Assembly: GCF_011008905.1 (NCBI RefSeq)
Contig: NZ_JAAIVI010000017.1
Span: forward strand, 1,527,750-1,591,749
Direction of reading: 5' to 3'
Length of the DNA stretch: 64,000 nucleotides
DNA from: Wenzhouxiangella sp. XN201
GTDB lineage: Bacteria > Pseudomonadota > Gammaproteobacteria > Xanthomonadales > Wenzhouxiangellaceae
Made by a program: the position numbers and the translations under genes. Under the pieces are notes generated by a model, which worked only from the letters and a program-made list of their open reading frames with translations, ran no database searches and had not been told where the DNA came from. This document shows, one piece after another, positions 46,556 through 55,721 of the stretch (the stretch's first letter is position 1; each line of letters begins with the position of its first letter).

Positions 46556-46602
46556 TGTAAGGTAGGATGCTGTCGGAAACGCAGCCTGGAAACTGAACTG
46601 TC

Positions 46603-47082
46603 GTGAACCTCTTCAATCACCATTTCATGGATCTTGCCGGCGCGCCGGTCTATCTGGAGCGCTATCGTAATCAGCCATTCCTGCTGGTCAACATCGCCAC
46701 CGAAGCACGTTTCACGCCGCAGATCGGCCGTTTGCAGCAGCTCAACACCCAGTTCGCCCGTCACGGCCTGGTCGTACTCTGCATTCCCTGCAACGACTGG
46801 GACGAGGAACCCCGTGACGAGGCGGCAATCGACGAATTTCTGCGCGAGAACTATCCGGTCAGCTTCATCGTCACGCAGCGCTACGCCGTCACCGGGCCGG
46901 ACGCACACCCGCTGTTTCGCGAAATGCTGCAGGAACGCGGTAACGCCATGCTGCCCGACGCGACCTTCCACAAGTACTTGTTCGACCGGCGCGGCGAGCT
47001 GGTCGAGCACTGGTCGCCGGAAACCCTCCCCGACGACCCGATGCTGATCCGCGGCATCAACCAGTACCTGGGGAGTCTCTAG
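46603..47082 (+). CDS. Glutathione-peroxidase-fold protein lacking catalytic residues
   Basis: A GTG start gives 159 residues. The chain follows the glutathione peroxidase/BtuE fold from end to end: [62 protein letters not shown]. In active members the first motif has Cys or Sec (CGFTPQ). Here Ala35 stands in that position, and the Gln of QEP is Glu. The Trp-Asn of WNFxKF is Ala-Thr. All four catalytic-tetrad residues are therefore changed, so it is probably not a peroxidase. Other family Cys (CIPC) remain. It is flanked by folD and moeB. Confidence 0.85.
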   Translation: MNLFNHHFMDLAGAPVYLERYRNQPFLLVNIATEARFTPQIGRLQQLNTQFARHGLVVLCIPCNDWDEEPRDEAAIDEFLRENYPVSFIVTQRYAVTGPDAHPLFREMLQERGNAMLPDATFHKYLFDRRGELVEHWSPETLPDDPMLIRGINQYLGSL

Positions 47083-48221
47083 CGCGACCCGCTAGCGCAG
47101 TGATTGCAGTTCGGATCGCGCACCAGCCGGGTTTCCCGGAATCGACCAGCCAGCGCATCGTAATGCAGTAGCCGCGACACCAGCGGCTGACCCAGATCGA
47201 GCAGCAACTTGAGGGTCTCGGCCGCTTGCAGCGTACCGATGACTCCCGGCATCACGCCGAGCACACCGGCCTCGGCACAGGATGGCGAATCCTCCGGCGC
47301 CGGCGGCTGCGGAAACAGGCAGCGATAACACGGTGAATGACCGTCACCGGCGCGAAACACCGCAATCTGCCCGGCAAACCGCAACACCGCACCGTAGACC
47401 AGGGGCAGCCGCTGTCGCACACAGGCGTCGTTGAGCAGATAGCGTGTCGGAAAATTGTCGGACCCGTCGATGACCACGTCATGGTCGCGAATCAGCGCGT
47501 CCACGTTGGCCTGGGTGAGCCGTTCGCTGAAAGTCTCGACCCGGATGTCCGGGTTGAGCGCATGCAGGCGCTGAGCCGCCGATTCGGTCTTGGGGTGTCC
47601 GATCAGGTGATCGCTGTGCAGGATCTGGCGCTGCAGGTTGCTGCGCTCGACACGATCGTCATCGACCAGGCTGATCTGCCCGACCCCGGCGGCCGCAAGA
47701 TAGAGTGCCGCGGGCGATCCCAGGCCGCCGGCGCCGGCAATGAAGACCCGGCTGTCGAGCAGTTTCCGTTGCCCGGCTTCGCCGATGTCCTCGATGGCAA
47801 GATGTCTCAGGTAACGCTGGCGCGCCCGATCGTCGAGTCCGCGCGGACGCTCGGTCGGCAGTCCGGCCTGGCACCACGCGTTCCAGCCACCGCTCAGGTT
47901 GGCCACCTTGCGATAGCCCATCGCTTGCAGTGACCGTGCCGACAGCGCGGAGCGATTTCCGGCTTCACACATGAGAACAATCGACTGATCCGGATCGGGC
48001 GCGTGCCGGCCGATTTCCAGTTCGAGCTGGCCGCGTTCGATCAAGGCGGCACCAGCCGCCGAACCGCCGGCCGTCTCCCAGGACTCGCGAATATCGATCA
48101 ATAGCGCGCCGCCGTCCTGCGCCCGCCGGGCCTGCTCGGGCGAAAGCGATCGGACCTGTGAACGAGCCTCGTCCAGGTAAGCCTTCAGGCGATCAGCGCT
48201 TCCTGTTCTTTCGCTGGACAA
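47079..48221 (-). CDS. moeB: Rhodanese-ThiF fusion, MoeB-like adenylyltransferase
   Basis: Activates the C-terminus of a ubiquitin-like sulfur carrier such as MoaD. The 380-residue product has an N-terminal rhodanese domain (about 25-120, catalytic Cys85 in VLMCEAGNRSA) and then a ThiF/E1 domain. The latter has the nucleotide loop AGAGGLGSPAA and DGSDNFPTRYL. A catalytic Cys315 lies in SPSCAEAGVLG, with zinc pairs CYRC (298-301) and CNHC (372-375). In eukaryotic MOCS3 the rhodanese is C-terminal; here the order is reversed. The start overlaps der by 29 bases. No other moa gene is nearby. Confidence 0.9.
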   Translation of the reverse strand: MSSERTGSADRLKAYLDEARSQVRSLSPEQARRAQDGGALLIDIRESWETAGGSAAGAALIERGQLELEIGRHAPDPDQSIVLMCEAGNRSALSARSLQAMGYRKVANLSGGWNAWCQAGLPTERPRGLDDRARQRYLRHLAIEDIGEAGQRKLLDSRVFIAGAGGLGSPAALYLAAAGVGQISLVDDDRVERSNLQRQILHSDHLIGHPKTESAAQRLHALNPDIRVETFSERLTQANVDALIRDHDVVIDGSDNFPTRYLLNDACVRQRLPLVYGAVLRFAGQIAVFRAGDGHSPCYRCLFPQPPAPEDSPSCAEAGVLGVMPGVIGTLQAAETLKLLLDLGQPLVSRLLHYDALAGRFRETRLVRDPNCNHCASGSR

Positions 48222-49599
48222 ACTTCTTGAGCCTCCTGCGCTTTTGAATCTGACGCGGCGAGAGCTTGTTGCGTCGGCCGGCGTAGGGATTGTCGCCTTC
48301 CCGGAACACCAGCCGGACCGGAACGCCCGTCAGTTCGAACGCCTCTCTGAATCGATTGACCAGATAGCGCTGGTATTGATCCGGCATGCCCTCGGTCCGG
48401 GTACCGTGAATGACGATGCGGGTCGGAAACTGGCCGCCACTGTGAGCATACCTGAGCTTGGGTGTGCGTTGCCGTATCGCCGGCGGCGGGTGGGCCTCGA
48501 CTGCCCGTCGCAGCGTGCGCGTCAGGGCCGAGGTGGACAAGTCGCCGTTGGCGGATTCGTGGACGTGCTCAACTGCATCGGTCAGCTCACCCAGACCGCT
48601 GCCGTGCAGGGCCGAGATCGTCACCACCGGGGCGAAGCGCGCAAAATCCAGGCGTTCGGCGACTTCGACCAGTACCTGGTGCCGTCGTTCGTTGCCGATG
48701 GCATCCCATTTGTTCAGGGCGATGACCAGCCCGCGGCCGGCTTCGATCACATGTCCGGCCAGGCGCGCGTCCTGGTCGGTGATGCCCTCGACCGCATCGC
48801 AGACCAGGCAGACGATGCGGGCCTGCTCGATCGACTGCAGCGCCTTGATCGTGCTGAAACGTTCGACGCCCTGCTGGCTGCCCCGGCGCCGACGGATCCC
48901 GGCCGTGTCGATCAGGTGGTAACGCACGCCGTCGCGCTCGATCGTGGCGTGAATCGGATCGCGCGTGGTGCCGGGGACAGGTGTGGCAAGCGCCCGTTCT
49001 TCACCCAGCAGGCGGTTGAGCAGGGTCGACTTGCCGGCGTTGGGGCGGCCAATCAGCGCCAGTCGCAGACCATCGTCCGGGAGAATCGCTTCGTCGACCG
49101 CAGCCGGTAACCGCTCCGCGACGGCTCTGCCGAGCCGATCGAGTCCGCGGCGGTGGCTGGCCGAGATCGGGCAGAGTTCACCCAGTCCCAGTTCGCTGGC
49201 CTCGGCCAGTGCCAGGTCCGGATCAAGCCCGTCGGTCTTGTTGACGGCGTGGACCACCGACTTGCCGAGCTGCCGGAGTTCACTGGCGATCTCTCGCTCG
49301 ACCGGGATGATGCCGGCGCGGGCATCCGTCAGGAGCACGATCACGTCGGCCTCTTCGATCGCCAGGCGCGTCTGGGCCTGCGCTCCCAGTTCCACCTGAT
49401 CGCCCGCGTTGTCGAGGCCACCGGTGTCGACCAGGAGGACTGGCCGGCCATCGATCTCGGCGCGACCATAGATCCGGTCCCGGGTCACACCCGGCGTATC
49501 GGCTACCAGTGCGTCACGGGTGCGCGTGAGCGCGTTGAACAGGGTCGATTTGCCGACGTTCGGGCGGCCGACCACGGCGACGACCGGCAGCCCGGTCAT
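48193..49599 (-). CDS. der: Ribosome biogenesis GTPase Der (EngA)
   Basis: Essential GTPase for 50S assembly. The 468-residue product has two tandem G domains: the first P-loop is GRPNVGKST with VADTPGVTRD and DTGG, and the second is GRPNAGKST with ALATPVPGTTRDP and DTAGIRRR. NKTD and NKWD are the base-specificity motifs. A C-terminal KH-like domain ends in a basic tail (KKFVQRKNRKR). It lies immediately after bamB, the conserved bamB-der order. Confidence 0.96.
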   Translation of the reverse strand: MTGLPVVAVVGRPNVGKSTLFNALTRTRDALVADTPGVTRDRIYGRAEIDGRPVLLVDTGGLDNAGDQVELGAQAQTRLAIEEADVIVLLTDARAGIIPVEREIASELRQLGKSVVHAVNKTDGLDPDLALAEASELGLGELCPISASHRRGLDRLGRAVAERLPAAVDEAILPDDGLRLALIGRPNAGKSTLLNRLLGEERALATPVPGTTRDPIHATIERDGVRYHLIDTAGIRRRRGSQQGVERFSTIKALQSIEQARIVCLVCDAVEGITDQDARLAGHVIEAGRGLVIALNKWDAIGNERRHQVLVEVAERLDFARFAPVVTISALHGSGLGELTDAVEHVHESANGDLSTSALTRTLRRAVEAHPPPAIRQRTPKLRYAHSGGQFPTRIVIHGTRTEGMPDQYQRYLVNRFREAFELTGVPVRLVFREGDNPYAGRRNKLSPRQIQKRRRLKKFVQRKNRKR

Positions 49600-50772
49600 T
49601 CAGTTCGAACCGGCAGCCTGCCAGGCGCTGAGATTGCCATCCTCGTCCAGCAGGTAGAGGGTATTGCCGACCACGAGCGGTGCGCCAGCCGGTGCATTCT
49701 TCGATCCTCGACTGCGCGCAACCATGTCGCCGCTTTCAGCGTCGAAAAAGTGCAGATAGCCCTCGAAATCGGCAACCGCAAGCAATCCGCCGAAAAAGAC
49801 CGGACGGGTCAGGCCCCGGCGCAGAAGGCGGTCGTCACGCCAGAGCGTCGTGCCGTTGCGGCGATCGACCACCCAGATATTGTCATCGCGATCGGTCATC
49901 GCCAGCTGGGTGCGGTACAGGCTCAGCCCGCTGGCCGAGGCGACCTCTTTGGTCCACAGGATGCGCCCCGACTCCAGCGCCAGTCCGGCCGCGCGCCCGC
50001 CATAGGTGACGGCATACAGCTCGGTACCCACCGCCAGCATGGGGCCGTCCACATCGGCCAGTCGATCCAGTTCCGTGCGGCCCTCCGGCGTGCTGACTTC
50101 CTGATCCCAGAGCAGGGAACCGTCGGCGACTCGCAGGGCCACCACGCGCCCGTCGTCATAGCCGATGTAGACCTGCCCGGCGCGGGGAAGCGGGTCACTG
50201 TTGCCGCGCAGGGTCAGCAGCGGGACACTGCGGTCATACACCCACATGCGGGTACCGTCGCTGTCGTCGAGCCCGAACACGCGCCCGTCGATACTGCGTG
50301 CAACGACAACGCCGTCGTGAAGCACCGGCCTGGCCAGTACCTCGGAAGACAGAACGGCACGCCACCGGATATTGCCTGAGGCACGCTCGATCAAGACCAC
50401 CTCGCCGTCGAAGGTGCCAACCAGGACGAGTTCGTCGGTGACCGTCGGCCCGGACGAGACCGGCAGGTCGATTTCGATCTCTCGCTCGATCCGGCCACTG
50501 TCGGCGTCGACCGCGGTAATCCGGCCGCGATGATCGGCCGTCCAGATCAGGCCGTCATGGGCGACCGGCCTGAGCTGCGGTCGGCTACGATTGCCGCCGT
50601 CACCGGTATTCACCGACCACAGTCGATTGACCGGGACGGTCTGTTGAATCTCGACCAGTTCGGCCGGTTTGAGCTCGTCCCCGTCACCACTGAACCAACC
50701 GCCAATGGTCTGGCAGCCACCCAGCGAAACAAGCAGCGACAGCGCGATTAGTGTGCGCAGAGAGCGGATCAC
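49600..50772 (-). CDS. bamB: Outer membrane protein assembly factor BamB
   Basis: Lipoprotein of the BAM complex that folds outer-membrane proteins. The 390-residue product has a lipoprotein signal ending VSLGGC (Cys20). Eight beta-propeller blades follow, each with a pattern like IRWRAVLSSEVLARPVLHDG or LLWDQEVSTPEGRTE. It overlaps yfgM by 4 bases and abuts der. Sequence repeats of Asp-Gly turns (VDADSGR, IERASGN, LDDSDGT) mark the propeller. Confidence 0.94.
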   Translation of the reverse strand: MIRSLRTLIALSLLVSLGGCQTIGGWFSGDGDELKPAELVEIQQTVPVNRLWSVNTGDGGNRSRPQLRPVAHDGLIWTADHRGRITAVDADSGRIEREIEIDLPVSSGPTVTDELVLVGTFDGEVVLIERASGNIRWRAVLSSEVLARPVLHDGVVVARSIDGRVFGLDDSDGTRMWVYDRSVPLLTLRGNSDPLPRAGQVYIGYDDGRVVALRVADGSLLWDQEVSTPEGRTELDRLADVDGPMLAVGTELYAVTYGGRAAGLALESGRILWTKEVASASGLSLYRTQLAMTDRDDNIWVVDRRNGTTLWRDDRLLRRGLTRPVFFGGLLAVADFEGYLHFFDAESGDMVARSRGSKNAPAGAPLVVGNTLYLLDEDGNLSAWQAAGSN

Positions 50773-51419
50773 GAAGTTTCTCCTGTGGCCGCGGTCGCGG
50801 CGTCGATCTTGACGTCGAGCAAGCGCGTGTTGGAACCATCGGCCAGGCGACTTTCGCGGGCTTGCTGCCAGGCGCTGCGCGCTTCCTCGACGCGACCACG
50901 CTCGAACATCAGGTCGCCGCGGGTTTCGGCCCAGGCGGCTTCAAAACCGGTCGGCGCCGGTTCGTCGAGCAGGGCCAGCGCCGCTTCACTCTCGCCCTGT
51001 GCCTCGAGAACCCGTGTCAGTCGCAGGGTGGCCACGGGCCACAGCGGGCGCAGACGGCGATTGTCGAGAATCTCGCGATAGATGGACTCGGCCGGGGCCA
51101 GGCGACCGTTTTCGACCTGTGCCGCAGCCAGCCGCATGCCTGCCAATCCGGCATAGGCACTTCCACCCACGGCCTCGCGCATGGCCTCGTACTCCGCTGC
51201 GGCCACATCATATTCCTCGGCCGAGAGCTGGTCGGCGACCACCCGGTAGTAATCGGCCGCCAGGGCCTGCTGATTGGCCTGGTAGTCCTGCCACTGGCGG
51301 AACCCGAAGATGCTGCCAAAGGCGAGTATCAGCGCAATGATGATTGAAGAACTGTATTCCTTGATCCAGTTCCGGACGCGCTCGCTTTGTTCGTGTTCGT
51401 CGTAAAGCTCTACAGCCAT
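50769..51419 (-). CDS. yfgM: YfgM/ancillary SecYEG translocon subunit
   Basis: A 216-residue protein with one N-terminal membrane helix (about 25-45; SSSIIIALILAFGSIFGFRQW) and a periplasmic helical domain of tetratricopeptide type (ALAADYYRVVADQLSAEEYD; APAESIYREILDNRRLRPLW). In E. coli YfgM associates with SecYEG and the chaperone PpiD. The N-terminus MAVELYDEHEQSERVRNWI is family-typical. It is upstream of bamB with a 4-base overlap and downstream of hisS. Confidence 0.9.
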   Translation of the reverse strand: MAVELYDEHEQSERVRNWIKEYSSSIIIALILAFGSIFGFRQWQDYQANQQALAADYYRVVADQLSAEEYDVAAAEYEAMREAVGGSAYAGLAGMRLAAAQVENGRLAPAESIYREILDNRRLRPLWPVATLRLTRVLEAQGESEAALALLDEPAPTGFEAAWAETRGDLMFERGRVEEARSAWQQARESRLADGSNTRLLDVKIDAATAATGETS

Positions 51420-51476
51420 GTCTTATGAATCCTTGAGATGAGGCGCTTGGGTATTGTTCCGGGCGCCTATGATAAA

Positions 51477-52760
51477 TCAGTCGTCCACTTCTCCGGCAAG
51501 CGCTGTCGCCAGGAAATCCGGTAATTGATCGATGGGCATCGTCTGCTGCTCTCCGCCTTCGGCGCGGAGATCCTTGAGCGCGACCTGCCCTTCGGCGTGT
51601 TCGCGTTCGCCCAGCACCAGGCACCAGCGTGCGCCGCTGCGGTCGGCACGCTTGAACTGCGAGCGCATGCTGCCACCACCCAGTGCAGCGCCCAGACGAA
51701 GGCCTGGCAGGCGATCGCGCAGAAACTCGGCCATCTTCAAGGTGTCGGTCGCGGCAACCTGGCTGACGATGAAGACCTGCGGCTTTTGATCACGCTCGAC
51801 ACCGGCCGCGTCGAGCAACGCCAGCAGGCGCTCGACGCCCAGGGCAAAACCGATGCCGGGTGTGTCCTTACCCCCCTGCATGGCCACGAGATCATTGTAA
51901 CGACCGCCGGCACACACCGTGCCTTGCGCACCGAGATCTTCAGTGACCCACTCGAACACGGTCCGGCAATAATAATCCAGGCCGCGAACCAGCCCGGTAT
52001 TGACCGTGTACTCGATGCCCAGCCCATCGAGCAACTCGCGGACTTCGGCGAAATGCACCCGCGCTTCCTCACCCAGTTCGTCGGCCAGGAGCGGGGCATC
52101 GGCCATGATGCCCCGGGTCTGCTCATGTTTGCTGTCGAAGATCCGCAACGGATTCGTCTCGAGACGTCGCCGACTGTCTTCATCGAGCTGATCTGCGTGC
52201 GGACGCAAGTAGTCGACCAGGCGTTGACGATAACGCTCTCGATCATCACGATCGCCCAGGGTATTGATTTCGAGCCGAATCCGGTCCGTCAGACCAAGCT
52301 CACGCCAGATGCGCTGACCGAGCGCGATGAGTTCCGCGTCGACGGCCGCTGCGTCCAGACCGAAAATCTCGGCACCGAACTGGTGAAACTGGCGCTGACG
52401 TCCCTTCTGGGGTCGCTCGTGGCGAAACATCGGCCCCTGGTACCAGACCTTGAGGCCGGGCGTGTTCAGCAGTCCGTGCTGAATGGCCGATCGCACGACC
52501 GCGGCCGTGCCTTCGGGTCGCAGCGCCAGCAGGTCGCCGTTGCGATCTTCGAAGGCATACATTTCCTTTTCGACCACGTCGGTGGCCTGGCCAATGGCAC
52601 GCGTGAAGACCTCGGCCTTTTCCACGATCGGCAAGCGGATCTCGTGGAAATCATAGGATGCAAATACTTCGGCCAGGCGCGCCTCAAGCCACCGCCACAG
52701 GGGCGTGCGGTCCGGCAGAATATCGTGCATGCCACGAATCGACTGAATCTTGTTCATCAT
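51477..52760 (-). CDS. hisS: Histidine--tRNA ligase
   Basis: Class II aminoacyl-tRNA synthetase. The ATG at 52760 gives 427 residues (a second ATG follows directly). Motif 2 region is RPEGTAAVVRSAIQHG and FRHERPQKGRQRQFHQFG. The histidine-specific motifs are RGLDYYCRTVFEW and AGGRYNDLV. GIGFALGVERLLALL is motif 3, and the C-terminal anticodon domain follows. It sits between rodZ and yfgM. In most gammaproteobacteria ispG stands between rodZ and hisS, but here only a terminator-like hairpin does. Confidence 0.96.
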   Translation of the reverse strand: MMNKIQSIRGMHDILPDRTPLWRWLEARLAEVFASYDFHEIRLPIVEKAEVFTRAIGQATDVVEKEMYAFEDRNGDLLALRPEGTAAVVRSAIQHGLLNTPGLKVWYQGPMFRHERPQKGRQRQFHQFGAEIFGLDAAAVDAELIALGQRIWRELGLTDRIRLEINTLGDRDDRERYRQRLVDYLRPHADQLDEDSRRRLETNPLRIFDSKHEQTRGIMADAPLLADELGEEARVHFAEVRELLDGLGIEYTVNTGLVRGLDYYCRTVFEWVTEDLGAQGTVCAGGRYNDLVAMQGGKDTPGIGFALGVERLLALLDAAGVERDQKPQVFIVSQVAATDTLKMAEFLRDRLPGLRLGAALGGGSMRSQFKRADRSGARWCLVLGEREHAEGQVALKDLRAEGGEQQTMPIDQLPDFLATALAGEVDD

Positions 52761-52772
52761 TTCCTGTCCTGC

Positions 52773-52802
52773 AAAAACGACAAGCCCGCCGACGGCGGGC
52801 TT
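52773..52802 (-). terminator. Hairpin and T-run between rodZ and hisS
   Basis: Read leftward, a nine-base perfect stem (AAGCCCGCC with GGCGGGCTT, three-base loop, 52782-52802) is followed by GTCG and five T (52773-52777). It would end rodZ transcription just before hisS, so hisS probably needs its own initiation or read-through. Confidence 0.6.
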
Positions 52803-52836
52803 CTGACCAGCTGGGTTTCGACCGGTAAGCGGGCGG

Positions 52837-53796
52837 TCAGCGCGCAACCCCGCCATCGGCTGCAACCTTGAGCTCGGTCATATCGCCTCGATCGTGCCCA
52901 TCCCACACAACGGACTGCCCATTGACCTGAAGTTCGACGGCACTCGAGCGTCCCAGAACGACCCGGAACGGCGCCCGGCCCTGATAGTTCCGGACCTGGC
53001 CATCGCGTAGCAAATCGTATTCCAGTCGCTCGCCGTCGGCATCGTGTATCTCGATCCAGCTGTCTTCAACCAGCTCGAGCTGCAACTCCGTCAACTCGCT
53101 GAGCACATCGACCGAATTCTCGTCCAATACCTCAGCGGCTTCCGACGGCAGCTCGCGTGTCTCGGCTTCCGATTCGCGACCCAGCCGCATCGGCGAAAGC
53201 GGCAGGGCCGAGGCCGAGACGTGCCCCGCCTCGCGCCCGGAAGCGGCCTCAGCCATGGACCGTTCCGTGTCGGCAACGGGTGGCTTTGCGCGATCAGCCG
53301 CCTGCACCGTTTCAGCCGACTCCAGGACCGGAGCTTGATCAGACGACGCTGCAGGATCGCGTTCAAGCATGCGCGATCCACCGGCGATGAAGAAATAGGC
53401 CAAGGGTGGGACAATTACAGTTGTAACAAGAACATAGGTCGCTATCTTGAGATATCGCTCGAACCGCCACTCCCGCCGTGGCGCGGGCAATACGTCCTTG
53501 AGCGCCGGCGGCGCGTCCTCACCGATCGCCGCAAGCAATTCGTCGGGGTCGAGCTCGAGCAGGCGGGCGTAGTTTCTGAGATAGCCGCGCCGGTAGAGCC
53601 CCGAAAGCCGATCGATCTGCCCACTTTCAATGTCATTGATGACCATTCCCGGCAGCCTGAGCCGTTGGGCCACATCCTTCTGTTCAAGACCGAGCGACTT
53701 TCGCCGACTCGCAAGTCGCTCACCGACCTGCCGGTACTGCGTCATCCTGTCTTCGTTGTCTGCCCGGAATTGAGATTCGCTGGTTTCTTCAATCAT
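52837..53796 (-). CDS. rodZ: Cytoskeletal/cell-shape protein RodZ
   Basis: Links MreB to the wall elongation machinery. The 319-residue product has an Xre-type helix-turn-helix (about 25-90; GERLASRRKSLGLEQKDVA), then a basic stretch, one membrane helix (about 115-137), a low-complexity Ala/Glu linker and a C-terminal beta domain of the DUF4115 type (QLELVEDSWIEIHDADG and RVVLGRSSAVELQVNG). The start overlaps pilF by 8 bases. Confidence 0.92.
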   Translation of the reverse strand: MIEETSESQFRADNEDRMTQYRQVGERLASRRKSLGLEQKDVAQRLRLPGMVINDIESGQIDRLSGLYRRGYLRNYARLLELDPDELLAAIGEDAPPALKDVLPAPRREWRFERYLKIATYVLVTTVIVPPLAYFFIAGGSRMLERDPAASSDQAPVLESAETVQAADRAKPPVADTERSMAEAASGREAGHVSASALPLSPMRLGRESEAETRELPSEAAEVLDENSVDVLSELTELQLELVEDSWIEIHDADGERLEYDLLRDGQVRNYQGRAPFRVVLGRSSAVELQVNGQSVVWDGHDRGDMTELKVAADGGVAR

Positions 53797-54583
53797 CTTT
53801 ACTGGTTAATTGTCTGAGTTCTCGCGCTTCGTTCGAATTGGGAAACTCCGCCTCAAGGCGCTGGAAGTAACGCGCCGCCTCGCTCTCATTGCCCAGTTCC
53901 CGCTCGATTCGGTATCCCAGGGCGAGCGACGCCGGATCTGCACCGGCCACCGATTCATAGCGCTGCAGAAATGCCCGGCCCCGAAACGCTTCGTCTCGCG
54001 CGACGTAAACCCGGGCCAGCTGATAGAGTGCGGCGGCATACTGCTCATCGTGCTCAAGCGCCTCTCGCAAGTAGCCCAGCGCCTGCTCATGCTCGTCGTT
54101 ACGCAACGCGCAGGCGCCAGCATTGGTATAGGCGACCTCCGGCGTGCGGTAGAAGGGATCGTTGACCGCACGATCGAATAACTTTTCAGCCTCGGCGTAT
54201 TCACCGTTACGGCACAGGAAGGCTGCATAGCTGTTGAGCGTCGCACCATCGCCCGGCGCCAGTTCGACAGCTTCCCGGTAATGCCTGCGGGCCCGGGACG
54301 ACTGCCCGAGTCGCTCGCGCACCAGGGCCATGGTGACGTGCGCCGGCACGTGCACGGGATCCAGCTCGATTGCGCGCTCGAGTTTTTCGACGGCGAGTTG
54401 CAGATCGCCGCGCTCGAAGTAGCCCACACCCAGGCGGGTATTGATATCAGCGGCACGTACGGGACTGACGCGGTCCATGCCGCTGCGGCCCGAACCCGAG
54501 TAATCCGGCTCAACATTGGAAGTGGCACATCCACCCAGCAAGGCTGCCAAGAGCACCGCCAGGATGATGCGCCGGCAACGCAT
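53789..54583 (-). CDS. pilF: PilF/PilW type IV pilus biogenesis TPR lipoprotein
   Basis: Pilotin-type outer-membrane lipoprotein that helps secretin PilQ assemble. The 264-residue product has a signal ending LLGGC (Cys19) and about six TPR repeats: INTRLGVGYFERGDLQLAVE, APAHV-like segments, AYTNAGACALRNDEHEQALG and AALYQLARVYVARDEAFRG. The gene lies between rlmN and rodZ, its standard place in Pseudomonas and Xanthomonas. It shares one base with the rlmN stop. Confidence 0.92.
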   Translation of the reverse strand: MRCRRIILAVLLAALLGGCATSNVEPDYSGSGRSGMDRVSPVRAADINTRLGVGYFERGDLQLAVEKLERAIELDPVHVPAHVTMALVRERLGQSSRARRHYREAVELAPGDGATLNSYAAFLCRNGEYAEAEKLFDRAVNDPFYRTPEVAYTNAGACALRNDEHEQALGYLREALEHDEQYAAALYQLARVYVARDEAFRGRAFLQRYESVAGADPASLALGYRIERELGNESEAARYFQRLEAEFPNSNEARELRQLTSKDD

Positions 54584-55707
54584 CAGGAAGCCACCGCCTG
54601 CCGTGCCAGTTGCTGCTGCACGATCACTCGGCGCTGATTCGGGCTGAGCAGCTTGCCCACCAATTGGCCACAGGCCGCGTCGATGTCATCGCCGCGTGTC
54701 TTGCGAATCGTCGTGATCAGCCCGGCTGCCCGGGTGATCTCCTGAAAACGGAAAATCGCGTCGTCGGAGGAACAGTGAAACGGCGTCCCCGGAAACGGAT
54801 TGAACGGAATCAGGTTGATCTTCGACGGCAGACAACTCAGGCGCCGAACCAGGGCGCGGGCATGCTCGGGCCGGTCGTTGACACCGTCGATCATGGTGTA
54901 TTCGAAAGTCACGGAACGTCGGGCCCGCGCACGCACGAACCGTTTGCAGGCCTCGATCAGTTCCTCGACCGGATACTTGCGATTGAGCGGTACCAGGCGG
55001 CTGCGCAGCTCGTTCTCGGCCGCGTGCAACGACACGGCCAGGGCGAACTCGTCGCCATCGGCCATACCATCGATGCCCGGCACCACGCCGGCAGTCGAAA
55101 TGGTTACGCGCCGGGCGGCCAGCCCATAGGCCAGATCATCGCGCAACAGGGAAAGCGATGGCCGCACCGCGTCAAGATTGAGCATCGGCTCACCCATGCC
55201 CATGAATACGACATTGGTGATGCGGCGGTCCTCACCGTGCAGGGCCTCGATGCGACGGGCCGCGCGCCAGACCTGTCCGACGATCTCGTCGGAAGAAAGA
55301 TTGCGGCTGAAACCCTGTGTTGCTGTCGAGCAAAAGGTGCAATTGAGCATGCAGCCGATCTGCGAGGAGATGCACAAGGTGCCGCGCCCCGCCTCGGGAA
55401 TGTAAACGGTCTCGACCGCGTTGCCGCCGGAAACCGCCATCAGCCACTTGATCGTGCCATCCCCGGAAATTTGCTCGCGCAGGACTTCCGGTGCCAGCAC
55501 GCTTGCTTCCGAGACCAGCTGTTCGCGGAGCTTCAGCGACAGGTCGGTCATGTCGGCAAAATCCGCCACGCCGCGCTGGTGAATCCATTGGAGAAGTTGA
55601 CGCGCACGAAACGGCTTTTCGCCATGCTCGGCGAAAAACCGTTCGAGCCCGGTCCGGTCAAGACCGAGCAGATTCACTTTTTCTTCAGGCCCTGCGGGCA
55701 TTTGCAT
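54583..55707 (-). CDS. rlmN: Dual-specificity 23S rRNA/tRNA adenine-2 methyltransferase RlmN
   Basis: Radical SAM enzyme that methylates C2 of A2503 in 23S rRNA and A37 in some tRNAs. The 374-residue product has the cluster motif CMLNCTFCSTATQGF (CxxxCxxC) and the conserved VVFMGMGEPMLNLDAV. The C-terminal Cys of the methyl-transfer pair is in IDAACGQLVGK. It starts with MQMPAG; the second Met is an equally possible start. It follows ndk by 14 bases, the conserved order. Confidence 0.96.
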   Translation of the reverse strand: MQMPAGPEEKVNLLGLDRTGLERFFAEHGEKPFRARQLLQWIHQRGVADFADMTDLSLKLREQLVSEASVLAPEVLREQISGDGTIKWLMAVSGGNAVETVYIPEAGRGTLCISSQIGCMLNCTFCSTATQGFSRNLSSDEIVGQVWRAARRIEALHGEDRRITNVVFMGMGEPMLNLDAVRPSLSLLRDDLAYGLAARRVTISTAGVVPGIDGMADGDEFALAVSLHAAENELRSRLVPLNRKYPVEELIEACKRFVRARARRSVTFEYTMIDGVNDRPEHARALVRRLSCLPSKINLIPFNPFPGTPFHCSSDDAIFRFQEITRAAGLITTIRKTRGDDIDAACGQLVGKLLSPNQRRVIVQQQLARQAVAS

Positions 55708-55721
55708 GCGTTCGCTGATGA

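Noticed and set aside
51430-51470. An inverted repeat AGGCGC/GCGCCT between hisS and yfgM as a terminator
   Set aside because: The stem is only six bases with a 16-base loop and there is no T-run, so it is not supported.
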